Positions 18,252-26,663 of a stretch of DNA of 48,452 nt are shown here, in pieces; position 1 is the stretch's first letter, and every line of letters begins with the position of its first letter. Source of the stretch: Gracilibacter sp. (lineage in GTDB: Bacteria; Bacillota; Desulfitobacteriia; Desulfitobacteriales; Syntrophobotulaceae); assembly GCA_024637055.1 (NCBI GenBank), contig JAGXFZ010000112.1, positions 1-48,452 of the forward strand, in the 5' to 3' direction. The position numbers and the translations under genes are program-made. Below the pieces are notes generated by a model, which saw only the letters and a list, made by a program, of their open reading frames with translations, made no database searches and had not been told where the DNA came from.

Positions 18252-20879
18252 TTGGAAGTTAATCAAGCCCGTAAATCGAAGAAAAAAGGGAAGCTCAAGA
18301 TCTTTTTTGGTTATGCCACAGGGGTGGGGAAAACCTATTCAATGCTTGACGATGCGCACAGTGAATTAAGAAAGGGTATTGATGTTGTCGTTGGATACAT
18401 ACAACCTCATACAAAACCAGAAACCATACATTTGCTAGATGGATTGTTTGCCCTACCACCTAAAGTAGTCGTGAAAAATAATCGTTCATATATGGAATTT
18501 GATATAGATGCTGCACTAAACAGAAAACCAGAACTCATTTTAGTTGATGAACTTGCGCACACTAATGCTGCGGGGATGCGAAATAAGAAACGATACCAAG
18601 ATATAGAAGAACTACTCAATGCAGGGATAGATGTCTACACAACACTTAACATCCAAGATATCGAGAGTCTGAGGGATATTGTGCAGGATATACCTGAAGC
18701 TAATGTTAAGGAAACGATACCCGACTACATTTTTGATAAAGCCGACAAGGTCGCGTTAATTGATATTGAACCAGACGAACTGTTAAACAGATATGGAGAG
18801 AAGATTATCTTGAGCATTGATAACTTGCGTCTATTGCGTGAGGTTACTATGCGCAAGGCTGCAGATAGGATCAGTAATAGTAATCAGAATGGACAGGTAT
18901 TATCTGCAGAAATGGTCAGGACTAAGTTTTTAGTTTGTATCAGCTCTTCCCCGTCCGCTGAAAAATCTATCCGCTGGACTGCAAGAACGGCAGAGGCTTT
19001 TCATGCACCATGGATTGCTTTATATGTAGAGAACATGGAAAGCAAGTATCTTGACGTTACCGAAAAGGAAAGCATTCAGGCTAATTTGGATCTGGCTGAG
19101 GTTTTAGGCGCGAAGATTGTAACTCTTAATGGACATGATGTTGCTTCCGTTGTTGCTGAGTATGCCAGGCATTCCGGCATAACAAATATTGTTATAGGGA
19201 AAGGCAGAAACAGAAAAACACTTAAGGGCTTACTAGAGATGGATATAGAAAATAAGCTCATCTCGCTGTTAGCAGGTATTGAAATTCACATTATCCCTGC
19301 CAGTAATGTGCAAAGGTCATATCGACAGCCAAGGAAAATGCATATTAAAGAAGACTTATTCTTATCGTGGTCTGATACGATGCGAACCATAGGAGTTCTG
19401 TTCGGAGCCACCTTATTCTCAACAGGACTACATTCCCTTCAATTTGGTAATCAAAATGCGATTATGGTATATATCTTATCCGTTCTCTTTATTTCCAGAA
19501 TCACAATGGGGTACGTTTATGGAATCGCTGCTTCTGCCTTAAGTGTTTTACTGTTTAATTTCTTCTTTGTTTCCCCCTTATATACATTCCATGCTATACA
19601 GCCTGGTTACTCGCTCACTTTCTTAATTATGCTTATTGTAGCCTTGATTACAAGCACATCGACCGTGCGAATAAAAACACAGGCACATCTTGCGGTGGAG
19701 CGAGAAGTTCGGACAGAAGTACTGTATGAGATTAATAAAAAATTATTAGTAACCAGAGGTGTTCAAAGTATTGTAACGTTGACCAATGAATACCTTGTAA
19801 AGCACTTCAGCTGTTCGACAATCTTTTATACCCATGACCCTCAGGTTGGTTCAAATGGAAGCTTGATGCAATCAGCTATCGATGATGATGCTTCGTTTAT
19901 GCTATCTGAGAGCGAACGCGCAGTCGCCCATTGGGTCTTTTTCAATCAGAAACAAGCAGGAGCAGGGACGGATACGCTGATGGGATCAAGTGCTTTTTAT
20001 ATACCTATTATTTCTCAAGAAAATGTTCTTGGAGTAATCGGTCTCTCATCGGTAAAAGGTAAGCTGAACAGAGAGGAACGTCTATTATTACAAATGATAA
20101 CCTCACAGGTAGCAATGGCCTTAGAACGACAGTACTTATCAGATGAACAAAGGCAGATGCTTATTGAATCAGAAAAGGAGAAAATGAGAAGCAATCTACT
20201 CAGGGCAATTTCTCATGATCTTCGCACCCCCCTCACTGGTATATTAGGGGCCAGCTCTGCTATCTTGGAAAATAGTGAATCCTTAGATAAACAGACACAG
20301 TATAAATTGGTTTCCAATATCAAAGAAGACTCTCAATGGCTCATTCGTATGGTAGAAAATCTTCTGTCAATAACACGGATCAAGGAAGGGACAATGAATG
20401 TCACCAAAACAAATGAGGCTGCTGAGGAGATTGTGGCCGAAGCTATCCGGCGTACCCGTAAGCTATATTCCAATCGGAAAATAGTTGTGAAAGTACCAGA
20501 TAAACTTTTGACAGTTCCTATGGATGCAACATTAATTGAGCAAGTGCTCATTAATCTTCTTGATAATGCTATCAAACAGTCTCCTGATGATTCAGAGATT
20601 GAGGTTGAAGTGAGAAAAGATGGAGAAAATGCAGTGTTTGAGGTGATTGACTATGGTGAAGGAATAGCCGAAGAGGATTTCCCTTATTTATTTGAAAGTT
20701 ATGTTCCGAATGGAAAGCGAAGTTCAGATTCAGCAAGAGGTCTGGGAATAGGATTATCGATTTGTATGTCTATTGTAAGAGCTCATAGTGGGCAAATGAG
20801 CGCTGCCAATAAAGTACGGGGTGGTGCAGTTTTTCAATTTAAACTGCCTCTCGAGGAGGTTATTTATAATGAACAATAA
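18252..20879 (+). CDS. kdpD: KdpD-type sensor histidine kinase
   Basis: 875 residues. The start is TTG at 18252 after GGTGGTGAT; a nearby ATG (18248) is out of frame and stops at once. Domains in order: N-terminal KdpD ATP-binding domain with Walker A GYATGVGKT (20-28) and Walker B LILVDELAHTN; a UspA-like domain (about 225-345); four membrane segments (about 375-475); a GAF-like region; HisKA with the phosphorylated His655 in SHDLRTPLTG; and HATPase with DNAIK, DYGEGI and GLGIGLS. Known role: senses potassium limitation or osmotic stress and phosphorylates KdpE. Odd point: no kdpFABC genes are in the window; the nearest potassium gene is trkH 3 kb downstream. Confidence 0.93.
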   Translation: MEVNQARKSKKKGKLKIFFGYATGVGKTYSMLDDAHSELRKGIDVVVGYIQPHTKPETIHLLDGLFALPPKVVVKNNRSYMEFDIDAALNRKPELILVDELAHTNAAGMRNKKRYQDIEELLNAGIDVYTTLNIQDIESLRDIVQDIPEANVKETIPDYIFDKADKVALIDIEPDELLNRYGEKIILSIDNLRLLREVTMRKAADRISNSNQNGQVLSAEMVRTKFLVCISSSPSAEKSIRWTARTAEAFHAPWIALYVENMESKYLDVTEKESIQANLDLAEVLGAKIVTLNGHDVASVVAEYARHSGITNIVIGKGRNRKTLKGLLEMDIENKLISLLAGIEIHIIPASNVQRSYRQPRKMHIKEDLFLSWSDTMRTIGVLFGATLFSTGLHSLQFGNQNAIMVYILSVLFISRITMGYVYGIAASALSVLLFNFFFVSPLYTFHAIQPGYSLTFLIMLIVALITSTSTVRIKTQAHLAVEREVRTEVLYEINKKLLVTRGVQSIVTLTNEYLVKHFSCSTIFYTHDPQVGSNGSLMQSAIDDDASFMLSESERAVAHWVFFNQKQAGAGTDTLMGSSAFYIPIISQENVLGVIGLSSVKGKLNREERLLLQMITSQVAMALERQYLSDEQRQMLIESEKEKMRSNLLRAISHDLRTPLTGILGASSAILENSESLDKQTQYKLVSNIKEDSQWLIRMVENLLSITRIKEGTMNVTKTNEAAEEIVAEAIRRTRKLYSNRKIVVKVPDKLLTVPMDATLIEQVLINLLDNAIKQSPDDSEIEVEVRKDGENAVFEVIDYGEGIAEEDFPYLFESYVPNGKRSSDSARGLGIGLSICMSIVRAHSGQMSAANKVRGGAVFQFKLPLEEVIYNEQ

Positions 20880-21570
20880 ACCTTTAATCTTGATTGTTGA
20901 GGATGATGAAAGAATATGCAACTTTATTTCTGCAATATTAACCTCCAATGATTATCATATCATTAAGACAAATAAGGGTAAGGAAGCTATCTCCATGGCA
21001 GCATCTTATTCTCCAGATTTAATTTTACTTGATTTGGGATTGCCTGATTTGGACGGCATAGAAGTAATAAAAACTATCAGACAGTGGACAGAAATCCCGA
21101 TTATCGTTGTATCTGCACGTGGACAAGAGCAGGAAAAGGTAGAAGCACTAGATTTAGGAGCGGATGATTACCTCACAAAACCATTTGGAACATCGGAGCT
21201 GCTGGCGAGAATAAGAACGGGGATTCGGCACAGTCCCAAAGGTGTAAATGTTGGTTATCTTGAATCAGAGAAAAAAACTGTTGGGGATTTTGAAATTAAC
21301 TATGCTAAAAGACTTGTATCTATAGCAGGAAAAGAAGTCCATCTTACTCCAATAGAATACAAAATTATCGTGTTGCTTTCTAAAAATATTGGGAAAGTAC
21401 TTACTCACGATTATATAATGAAGGAAATATGGGGACCATATACCAACGAAAGGCAAGCACTTCGGGTAAACATGGCTAATATCCGGCGCAAACTGGAGCT
21501 CAACGCTGCAGAACCAAAATACATCGTAACAGAGGTTGGTGTCGGATACCGAATGATTGAAGGAATATAA
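20869..21570 (+). CDS. kdpE: KdpE-type response regulator (OmpR family)
   Basis: 233 residues from the ATG at 20869 (GAGGAGG eight bases upstream), overlapping kdpD by 11 bases; the frame from the GTG at 20821 is rejected. Receiver domain with the acidic pair in IVEDDERI, phospho-Asp in LILLDLGLPD and Lys in DYLTKPFG. The C-terminal winged helix is of the OmpR/PhoB type. Partner of KdpD. The target promoters are not evident nearby; trkH is the natural candidate. Confidence 0.93.
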   Translation: MNNKPLILIVEDDERICNFISAILTSNDYHIIKTNKGKEAISMAASYSPDLILLDLGLPDLDGIEVIKTIRQWTEIPIIVVSARGQEQEKVEALDLGADDYLTKPFGTSELLARIRTGIRHSPKGVNVGYLESEKKTVGDFEINYAKRLVSIAGKEVHLTPIEYKIIVLLSKNIGKVLTHDYIMKEIWGPYTNERQALRVNMANIRRKLELNAAEPKYIVTEVGVGYRMIEGI

Positions 21571-21891
21571 AAGCAACCAAAGAGGGAAGCAGTTATTCTC
21601 TAGTCTTCTCAGGATTTCTTCAACCACTAAGATATTAATTATCTGTTTTAGATTATAAGCTAGCCTTTACCTTTTTGAGTCCGTCTTCTCGAATAGCGAA
21701 GCCTTGCCCTGCTGGGCATATATAGATATTCTTATTTTTTACATAGGTGAATTTATCACTATATATATATTGAAGCAATTTATAAATTATACTAAATTGT
21801 ATACATTATTATTTGGTGTTTTATGAAGGATTCTCTCCTTTATTATTGAAGGGAAATATGATAATAAAATGATTAAATAGGAGGGAAAAAA
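21571..21891. other. Intergenic stretch after kdpE
   Basis: It holds the transposase remnant at 21653-21760 on the minus strand and AT-rich DNA before the YtxH gene. An A/T-rich segment with GATAAT near 21857 might be a -10 box, but no matching -35 is convincing. No clear terminator follows kdpE. Confidence 0.4.
21653..21760 (-). pseudogene. C-terminal remnant of an IS1182-like transposase
   Basis: The minus strand reads SDKFTYVKNKNIYICPAG followed by QGFAIREDGLKKVKASL and a stop at 21653. The pattern of aromatic residue, charged run, YICPAG is typical of the part of IS1182-family transposases near the zinc-like CP.G motif. The frame is open only to about 21805, where a stop blocks it, so at most 50 codons survive. 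No inverted repeats could be placed. The family call rests on recalled motif similarity, not on a search. Confidence 0.5.
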
Positions 21892-22332
21892 ATGTTAAAA
21901 TATTTTGAAAGATTTCAAAAAGAGAGAAGCAAGAAGGAAAAAAAAGACACTGCTAAAAAAGTAGCAGCGGGACTAACTGCTGGTGTTGCCGTCGGTACAA
22001 CAGCAGGTGTATTGTTGGCACCTAAATCTGGCAAAGAAACTAGAGAGGATATCTCTAATAAGGCTACAGAAACTCTTGAAAAGAGTAAAGAAACATTAAG
22101 TGAGAAAGCTCAAAAAATTTCAGATATGAAAGAAGAAGCAAAAGAAAAACTCAGTAGTAAAGCTAATGAAATTTCAGAGAAGAAGGAAGAAGCAAAAGAT
22201 AAACTCAGTGGTAAAGCTAATGAAATTTCTGAAACGAAGGAAGAAGCCAAAGAAAAAATTGAAGAAATTGTAGATGACACTATAGAAACTATACAAGAGA
22301 AGTCAGAAACATTAAAAAACAAGAAGATGTAA
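21892..22332 (+). CDS. YtxH domain-containing stress protein
   Basis: 146 residues. The YtxH core is visible: a glycine/alanine-rich hydrophobic segment (about 23-42) ending in LLAPKSGKETREDI. The rest is a long charged coiled coil with an 18-residue unit (KANEISEKKEEAKDKLSG type) repeated about three times, like LEA or apolipoprotein helices. AGGAGG precedes the ATG. Known for the family: general-stress proteins of unclear function, probably membrane anchored. The repeats are also seen in DNA as imperfect 54-bp units at about 22105-22260. Nearby genes are for osmotic or ion stress, which fits. Confidence 0.85.
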   Translation: MLKYFERFQKERSKKEKKDTAKKVAAGLTAGVAVGTTAGVLLAPKSGKETREDISNKATETLEKSKETLSEKAQKISDMKEEAKEKLSSKANEISEKKEEAKDKLSGKANEISETKEEAKEKIEEIVDDTIETIQEKSETLKNKKM

Positions 22333-22387
22333 CTATAAAATGGGTAAGTAATAATTGGCAGGTGAAAATGCGGACCAATCACTATAA

Positions 22388-22522
22388 GTTGTAAGTATTA
22401 ACCTAATAGAAACGGCAAATACTGTTAAAGAAAATACACAGGATCTAGCCGCCTGCATCAAGATAATTAGTAAATTATTTAGCCTAATTACCCAAGTTAT
22501 ATTTCCTAAAAAGAATAAGTGA
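22388..22522 (+). pseudogene. Possible gene remnant (C-terminal fragment)
   Basis: After a stop at 22385 a 44-codon frame runs to the TGA at 22520. It encodes INLIETANTVKENTQDLAAC and then a hydrophobic end (IISKLFSLITQVIFPKKNK). It has no ATG, GTG or TTG start and no ribosome site. The amphipathic and hydrophobic make-up looks protein-like, resembling the small DUF948/YtxG-type proteins that often neighbour YtxH. Low certainty. Confidence 0.3.
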
Positions 22523-22530
22523 TCTTAAAA

Positions 22531-22571
22531 AATAGTTAGATAAAAGACCAAACGTCTTTTATCTAACTATT
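22531..22571 (+). terminator. Perfect 18-bp hairpin between ytxH and AI-2E genes
   Basis: AATAGTTAGATAAAAGAC (22531-22548), loop CAAAC, and the exact complement at 22554-22571, with outer CTTAAA/TTTAAG extension. It is AT-rich without a clear T tract beyond the stem, and is probably a terminator acting in either direction. Confidence 0.6.
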
Positions 22572-22608
22572 TAAGGTATCACATAATAAACTTTATAAAG
22601 GGAAGAAT

Positions 22609-23658
22609 ATGGATTTAAATATCAAGTTCTATAAATACATTGTTTCAATAATCTTAATTCTTTTGGTCATCTTTTTACTTGGACAAATAGGTTTTGTTTT
22701 AGACCCTTTAATAAGCATATTAAAAATAATATTATTTCCTTTTATTGGGGCAGGTCTTTTTTATTACTTACTTAGGCCTTTAATACGTTATTTAGGGAAG
22801 AAGATAAACAAAACTGTTGCCGTTATAAGTGTTTTTCTAGCTATTATTGGACTGGTTGCTATACTAAGTATCTTCGGCGGTGAATTTGTTCAAAGAGAAT
22901 TTAACACCTTCATCAACGAACTTCAGGCTATTCAGAAAAGCACTGAAAATATTCTAAGCGAAGACAGTTGGTGGATATTCCAGACACAAGAACTGGAGTC
23001 TAAAGTAATATCGATATTGGATCCGACTATTAGAAAGCTTGGAGAGAATATTACTTCCTGGGTTTCTACAGTTTTAAATATAGGTACGATTACAATTCTT
23101 ATACCCATTGTCACATTCTTCTTATTAAAAGATGACACGTTATTCTACAATAGTATGATTAAATTGATTCCGAAAAAGCATAGAAACACTGCTACTCTCC
23201 TTCTAAGAGATATTGACGATACCCTTTCGACTTATATTACTGGACAATTAATTGTTGCTACCTTTTTAGGAATAATAACGTACATAGGTTATTTAATAAT
23301 TGGACTCCCTAATGCTATGATCCTTGCGCTTTTTTTGATGGTGGCCTCCATTATCCCCTATCTAGGGCCGTTTATAGCTTCTTTACCAGCAGTACTTATA
23401 GGCTTAACTAGTGACTATTTTATGGCGATAAAAGTAGTAATCGTTTTAACTGTAGCCCAACAACTAGAGGGAAATCTAATCAGCCCAAATGTAATGGGGA
23501 ATCGTCTCGGTATACATCCGCTAACCATCATTTTTATTGTCATTGTAGGAGTAGCGTTATATGGTTTCATTGGTGCTTTTATTGCTATTCCTGTTTATAG
23601 CGTGATTAAAGTTATCATTTTGCATTTTTTTGGAGAACAAACAGAGAACGATCAATAA
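22609..23658 (+). CDS. AI-2E family transporter (YtvI/PerM-like permease)
   Basis: 349 residues with about eight hydrophobic segments in the AI-2E/TqsA/PerM order: an N-terminal pair, a soluble middle (about 90-150), then a C-terminal block with the signature YLGPFIASLPAVLIGL and GNRLGIHPL. Substrates in this family include small signals and sodium or proton antiport; none can be chosen from sequence. AAAGGGAAG precedes the ATG. It has its own hairpins on both sides and is likely monocistronic. Confidence 0.88.
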   Translation: MDLNIKFYKYIVSIILILLVIFLLGQIGFVLDPLISILKIILFPFIGAGLFYYLLRPLIRYLGKKINKTVAVISVFLAIIGLVAILSIFGGEFVQREFNTFINELQAIQKSTENILSEDSWWIFQTQELESKVISILDPTIRKLGENITSWVSTVLNIGTITILIPIVTFFLLKDDTLFYNSMIKLIPKKHRNTATLLLRDIDDTLSTYITGQLIVATFLGIITYIGYLIIGLPNAMILALFLMVASIIPYLGPFIASLPAVLIGLTSDYFMAIKVVIVLTVAQQLEGNLISPNVMGNRLGIHPLTIIFIVIVGVALYGFIGAFIAIPVYSVIKVIILHFFGEQTENDQ

Positions 23659-23689
23659 GATTTTAGTCTTATTCTTGTTATCGCTTAAA

Positions 23690-23739
23690 GACAAGGGACA
23701 GACAGACCAGGGAATTGCCTGTCCTGTCTGTCCCTTGTC
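23690..23739. repeat. GC-rich palindrome after the AI-2E gene
   Basis: GACAAGGGACAGACAG (23690-23705) and its exact complement (23724-23739) enclose an 18-base loop that itself can pair (AGG/CCT). The stem is much richer in GC than its surroundings and has no T tract, so it looks like a REP-type dispersed palindrome rather than a simple terminator. Confidence 0.6.
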
Positions 23740-23750
23740 TGTCCGAAGCA

Positions 23751-23818
23751 AAGCTAAAACCTTACTTTATACCTAGGAAAAAGGTGTAAATAAAATAGGG
23801 CTTTAGCTTTTTTCTTTA
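23751..23818 (+). terminator. Terminator-like hairpin upstream of trkH
   Basis: AAGCTAAAACC near 23751 pairs with GGGCTTTAGCTT near 23808, with a second paired block ACTTTAT/ATAAAAT inside, and is followed by TTTTTCTTT. It would stop transcripts coming from the AI-2E gene. Confidence 0.5.
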
Positions 23819-23933
23819 TAGAATCTTAATGCCAAGCTATTAAATCTGAACACCATCTTTATATCATATCTGATATAAGTATATGTGCGGATACAGAAAA
23901 CAATTTTGTAGTAAACTAGGGAGCTAATAAATT

Positions 23934-25388
23934 ATGAACTTTCAAATTGTGCTTTCGATTCTTGGCAGATTATTGATAGTCTTTTCCTCTGCAATGGTGA
24001 TTCCTTTAACCTTAGCTGTTATCAATGAAGATTCTAGTCGCATGGCATTTCTTTTTTCAATATTTATCACCATTCTGTTAGGACTTATATTCATGAAACA
24101 GAAAAAAATAAGCGTTAGAGGAATAGGGGCAAAGGAAGCAATTGCAACCGTAGCTGCAGCCTGGGTACTCATAACAATTTTAAGTGCCCTACCCTATAGC
24201 CTTTCAGGTGTTGTCCCGACATATATCGATGCACTTTTTGAAGCTTCTTCTGGTCTTACTACAACTGGTGCGAGTGTCATCAGTGATGTAGAAAGTTTAC
24301 CTGCCTCAATTCTTCTATGGAGAAGCATGACTCAGTGGCTAGGTGGGATGGGTATTATTGTTTTATTCATTATCTTGCTTCCAACAGGAATAGGTGCGGT
24401 CCATTTGTTTAATGCTGAGGTTCCAGGACCTGTAAGCGAACGAATTATGCCCCGGATACGCGACACTGCATTAATTCTTTGGAAGATCTACATTTTCCTG
24501 ACAATGGTGCTTATCTTACTGCTTTGGCTTGCAGGGATGGGCTTTTTTGATGCGATTAATCACGCCTTTACTACTATGGCAACGGGTGGGTTTTCGACTA
24601 AGAATACAAGTATCGCGTATTTTGATAGTTTGTTGATCGAAACAATCATTTCATTTTTTATGATCTTGGCTGGTGTCAACTTTGGAGTATTCTTGCTGAT
24701 ATTGTCCAAAAAAAGCCTTAAGCCATTTCGCAACACAGAATTATTAACCTACTTGATGATAATTATAACCGCAATATTTGCTATCGCTGCAAGTCTTTGG
24801 CTGGGGGCGGGACAATCTATACAGTACGCTTTTAGGTATGCACTCTTCCAAGTTGCCTCAATCGCTACGACTACTGGATATGCTACTGCAGACTTTGATG
24901 CCTGGCCATCTCTAGCCAAGATTGTCTTATTAGTTCTAATGTTTATTGGCGGATGTGCAGGATCAACAGCCGGAGGTATGAAAGTATCTCGAATTATCCT
25001 ACTTGTAAAGAGTTTCAGGAGTGATTTAAAAAAGATAATACAACCTCATGAGGTTACTTGTATTCAACTTGACGGCAAGCCAGTCGATACCAATATTCTC
25101 AATAGGGTCGGTGTTTTTTTCTTCATATATATACTTTTTTTTGTACTAGCGAGTATTATTATGGCAGGCACTGGCTTAGAACCTTTTGATGCCATGAGTG
25201 CCGCAGCGGCCACTCTCGGAAGTATCGGTCCTGGTTTTGGAGTTGTTGGCCCGACCACAACATATGCTGGTATTAGCCTTTTCGGAAAATTCATTTTAAC
25301 GATTTGCATGCTTCTGGGCCGTTTAGAGTTTTTTACTTTGCTTATCATAATTAATCCAGAATTCTGGACGAAAAGGAGAGGTTGGTAA
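23934..25388 (+). CDS. trkH: TrkH/KtrB family potassium transporter subunit
   Basis: 484 residues, an integral membrane protein with the four-fold M1-P-M2 plan. The four selectivity-filter strings are visible: GLTTTGAS, MATGGFST, TTTGYATA and LGSIGPGFG. Each carries the conserved glycine, so the channel should conduct potassium. The length fits TrkH better than the shorter KtrB. The known cytosolic RCK partner (TrkA or KtrA) is not encoded next to it. A 7-bp inverted repeat (TATATCA/TGATATA at 23860-23877) lies 56 bases upstream and might be a regulator site. Proximity to kdpDE suggests a shared potassium programme (inference). Confidence 0.92.
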   Translation: MNFQIVLSILGRLLIVFSSAMVIPLTLAVINEDSSRMAFLFSIFITILLGLIFMKQKKISVRGIGAKEAIATVAAAWVLITILSALPYSLSGVVPTYIDALFEASSGLTTTGASVISDVESLPASILLWRSMTQWLGGMGIIVLFIILLPTGIGAVHLFNAEVPGPVSERIMPRIRDTALILWKIYIFLTMVLILLLWLAGMGFFDAINHAFTTMATGGFSTKNTSIAYFDSLLIETIISFFMILAGVNFGVFLLILSKKSLKPFRNTELLTYLMIIITAIFAIAASLWLGAGQSIQYAFRYALFQVASIATTTGYATADFDAWPSLAKIVLLVLMFIGGCAGSTAGGMKVSRIILLVKSFRSDLKKIIQPHEVTCIQLDGKPVDTNILNRVGVFFFIYILFFVLASIIMAGTGLEPFDAMSAAAATLGSIGPGFGVVGPTTTYAGISLFGKFILTICMLLGRLEFFTLLIIINPEFWTKRRGW

Positions 25389-25526
25389 ACTTTCTATCCA
25401 TTAACTTATTAGTTGTGTAGGATTTGTATTAAACTGTAACAAGAGTTCTTCTAATAACCTCAAGGTATCAGAGCCTGTTTCTCTACACAGCGGAAAGCAA
25501 AAAAAGAAGAAATAAATATCCCATTG

Positions 25527-25559
25527 AATATACGGATAATAATTAATTATCCGTATATT
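25527..25559 (+). terminator. Perfect 14-bp hairpin after trkH
   Basis: AATATACGGATAAT (25527-25540), five-base loop, exact complement 25546-25559 followed by TTTG. It lies 140 bp after the trkH stop and 70 bp before degV, and could end the former or be a regulatory palindrome for the latter. Confidence 0.5.
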
Positions 25560-25629
25560 TGTGTTATTATGTCGCTGTTAAATGTATAATTATAAAAGGT
25601 TAAGCATTTTAGTTAGAAGGAGGGTTTTT

Positions 25630-26490
25630 GTGGAGGTACAAATTTTAACCGATAGTACGAGCTATTTGACTGAAGCAATAATGAAGGAATTAAATATTAG
25701 AATGGTGTCTTTAAATATTTCCTTTGGAGATTACTGTATGAGTGAAATGGACATAAAAAATGAAGCTTTCTATGAGATGATGGCTATTAAAGGAGTTCCA
25801 ACCTCTTCCCAGCCGGCAGTTGGAGATTTATACAAGGAAATGACAAGTGTGATCGAGGGTGGAGATAGCCTATGCTGTATCTTCCTCTCTTCTGATATGA
25901 GTGGTACTTATTCGACAGGGAAAATTGCAAGGGAAATGGTATTAGAGAAATATAAGGATGCACAGATTGAGATTGTAGATTCTAGATCCAACTGCATGCA
26001 ACTAGGGTTCGCCGTGATTCAGGCTGCCAGGGTAGCTAAAGAAGGTAAAACATTGGATCAGGTGAAAAAAGCAGCATTAGAAAATATTAAGAGAAGTCGA
26101 TTCTTATTTATTCCGGAAAATTTAGAATACCTTAGAAAGGGTGGACGAATTGGTGGAGCGAGTGCGTTAATCGGTGATTTATTTAACATAATCCCCATCT
26201 TAACCGTCGAGAATGGTAAAACATCTATTCTTGCTAAAATAAGAACGAAGAAAAAAGCTGTGAAAACTATGGTTGAAAAAATGATGCAAGATATTCAACA
26301 GTACGGTCCAGGAGAGATTGCAGTTGTACATATTAATTGTTTTAATGAAGCTCAAAAGTTATCTGAAATGATAACTACTAAGCTAAAGATAGACTTGGAT
26401 ATTTCGGATATTGGTCCAGTCATTGGCTTACATGTGGGTCCAGGTGCGATAGGAATTGCGTACTATACGCAACGCGATATGCGATCGTAA
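25630..26490 (+). CDS. DegV family fatty-acid-binding protein
   Basis: 286 residues from the GTG at 25630, with AAGGAGGG at 25617-25624; the ATG at 25582 has no ribosome site and would add a basic tail unlike the family. Typical DegV strings: ILTDSTSYL at the N-terminus, TSQPAVGD, SSDMSGTYSTG, ENLEYLRKGGRIGGA and HVGPGAIGIAYY at the C-terminus. Known role: binds a fatty acid, and FakB-type members hand it to a FakA kinase for phospholipid synthesis. No fakA is next to it. Confidence 0.9.
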   Translation: MEVQILTDSTSYLTEAIMKELNIRMVSLNISFGDYCMSEMDIKNEAFYEMMAIKGVPTSSQPAVGDLYKEMTSVIEGGDSLCCIFLSSDMSGTYSTGKIAREMVLEKYKDAQIEIVDSRSNCMQLGFAVIQAARVAKEGKTLDQVKKAALENIKRSRFLFIPENLEYLRKGGRIGGASALIGDLFNIIPILTVENGKTSILAKIRTKKKAVKTMVEKMMQDIQQYGPGEIAVVHINCFNEAQKLSEMITTKLKIDLDISDIGPVIGLHVGPGAIGIAYYTQRDMRS

Positions 26491-26579
26491 AGATGGAGGT
26501 TTAATTTTCATTGTCCATGTCCCCCATTATTTACAAGCATAGTTAAAAATGCTAGGTTAAAACTAATGTAAGGAACAAC

Positions 26580-26608
26580 CTGACAGTACGAGAGATAAAT
26601 GGTAAAAT
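26580..26608 (+). promoter_or_regulatory. Candidate pyrE promoter
   Basis: CTGACA (26580-26585), 17-base spacer, TAAAAT (26603-26608). No CTGAGA-loop PyrR hairpin and no terminator follow it, so pyrE does not appear to be under PyrR attenuation. A small hairpin (AATGGT/ACCATT, 26628-26645) lies in the leader. Confidence 0.5.
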
Positions 26609-26663
26609 GATGCAAGCTAAGAAAAAAAATGGTAGTTGAACCATTATGGAAGGTGGAATAATA

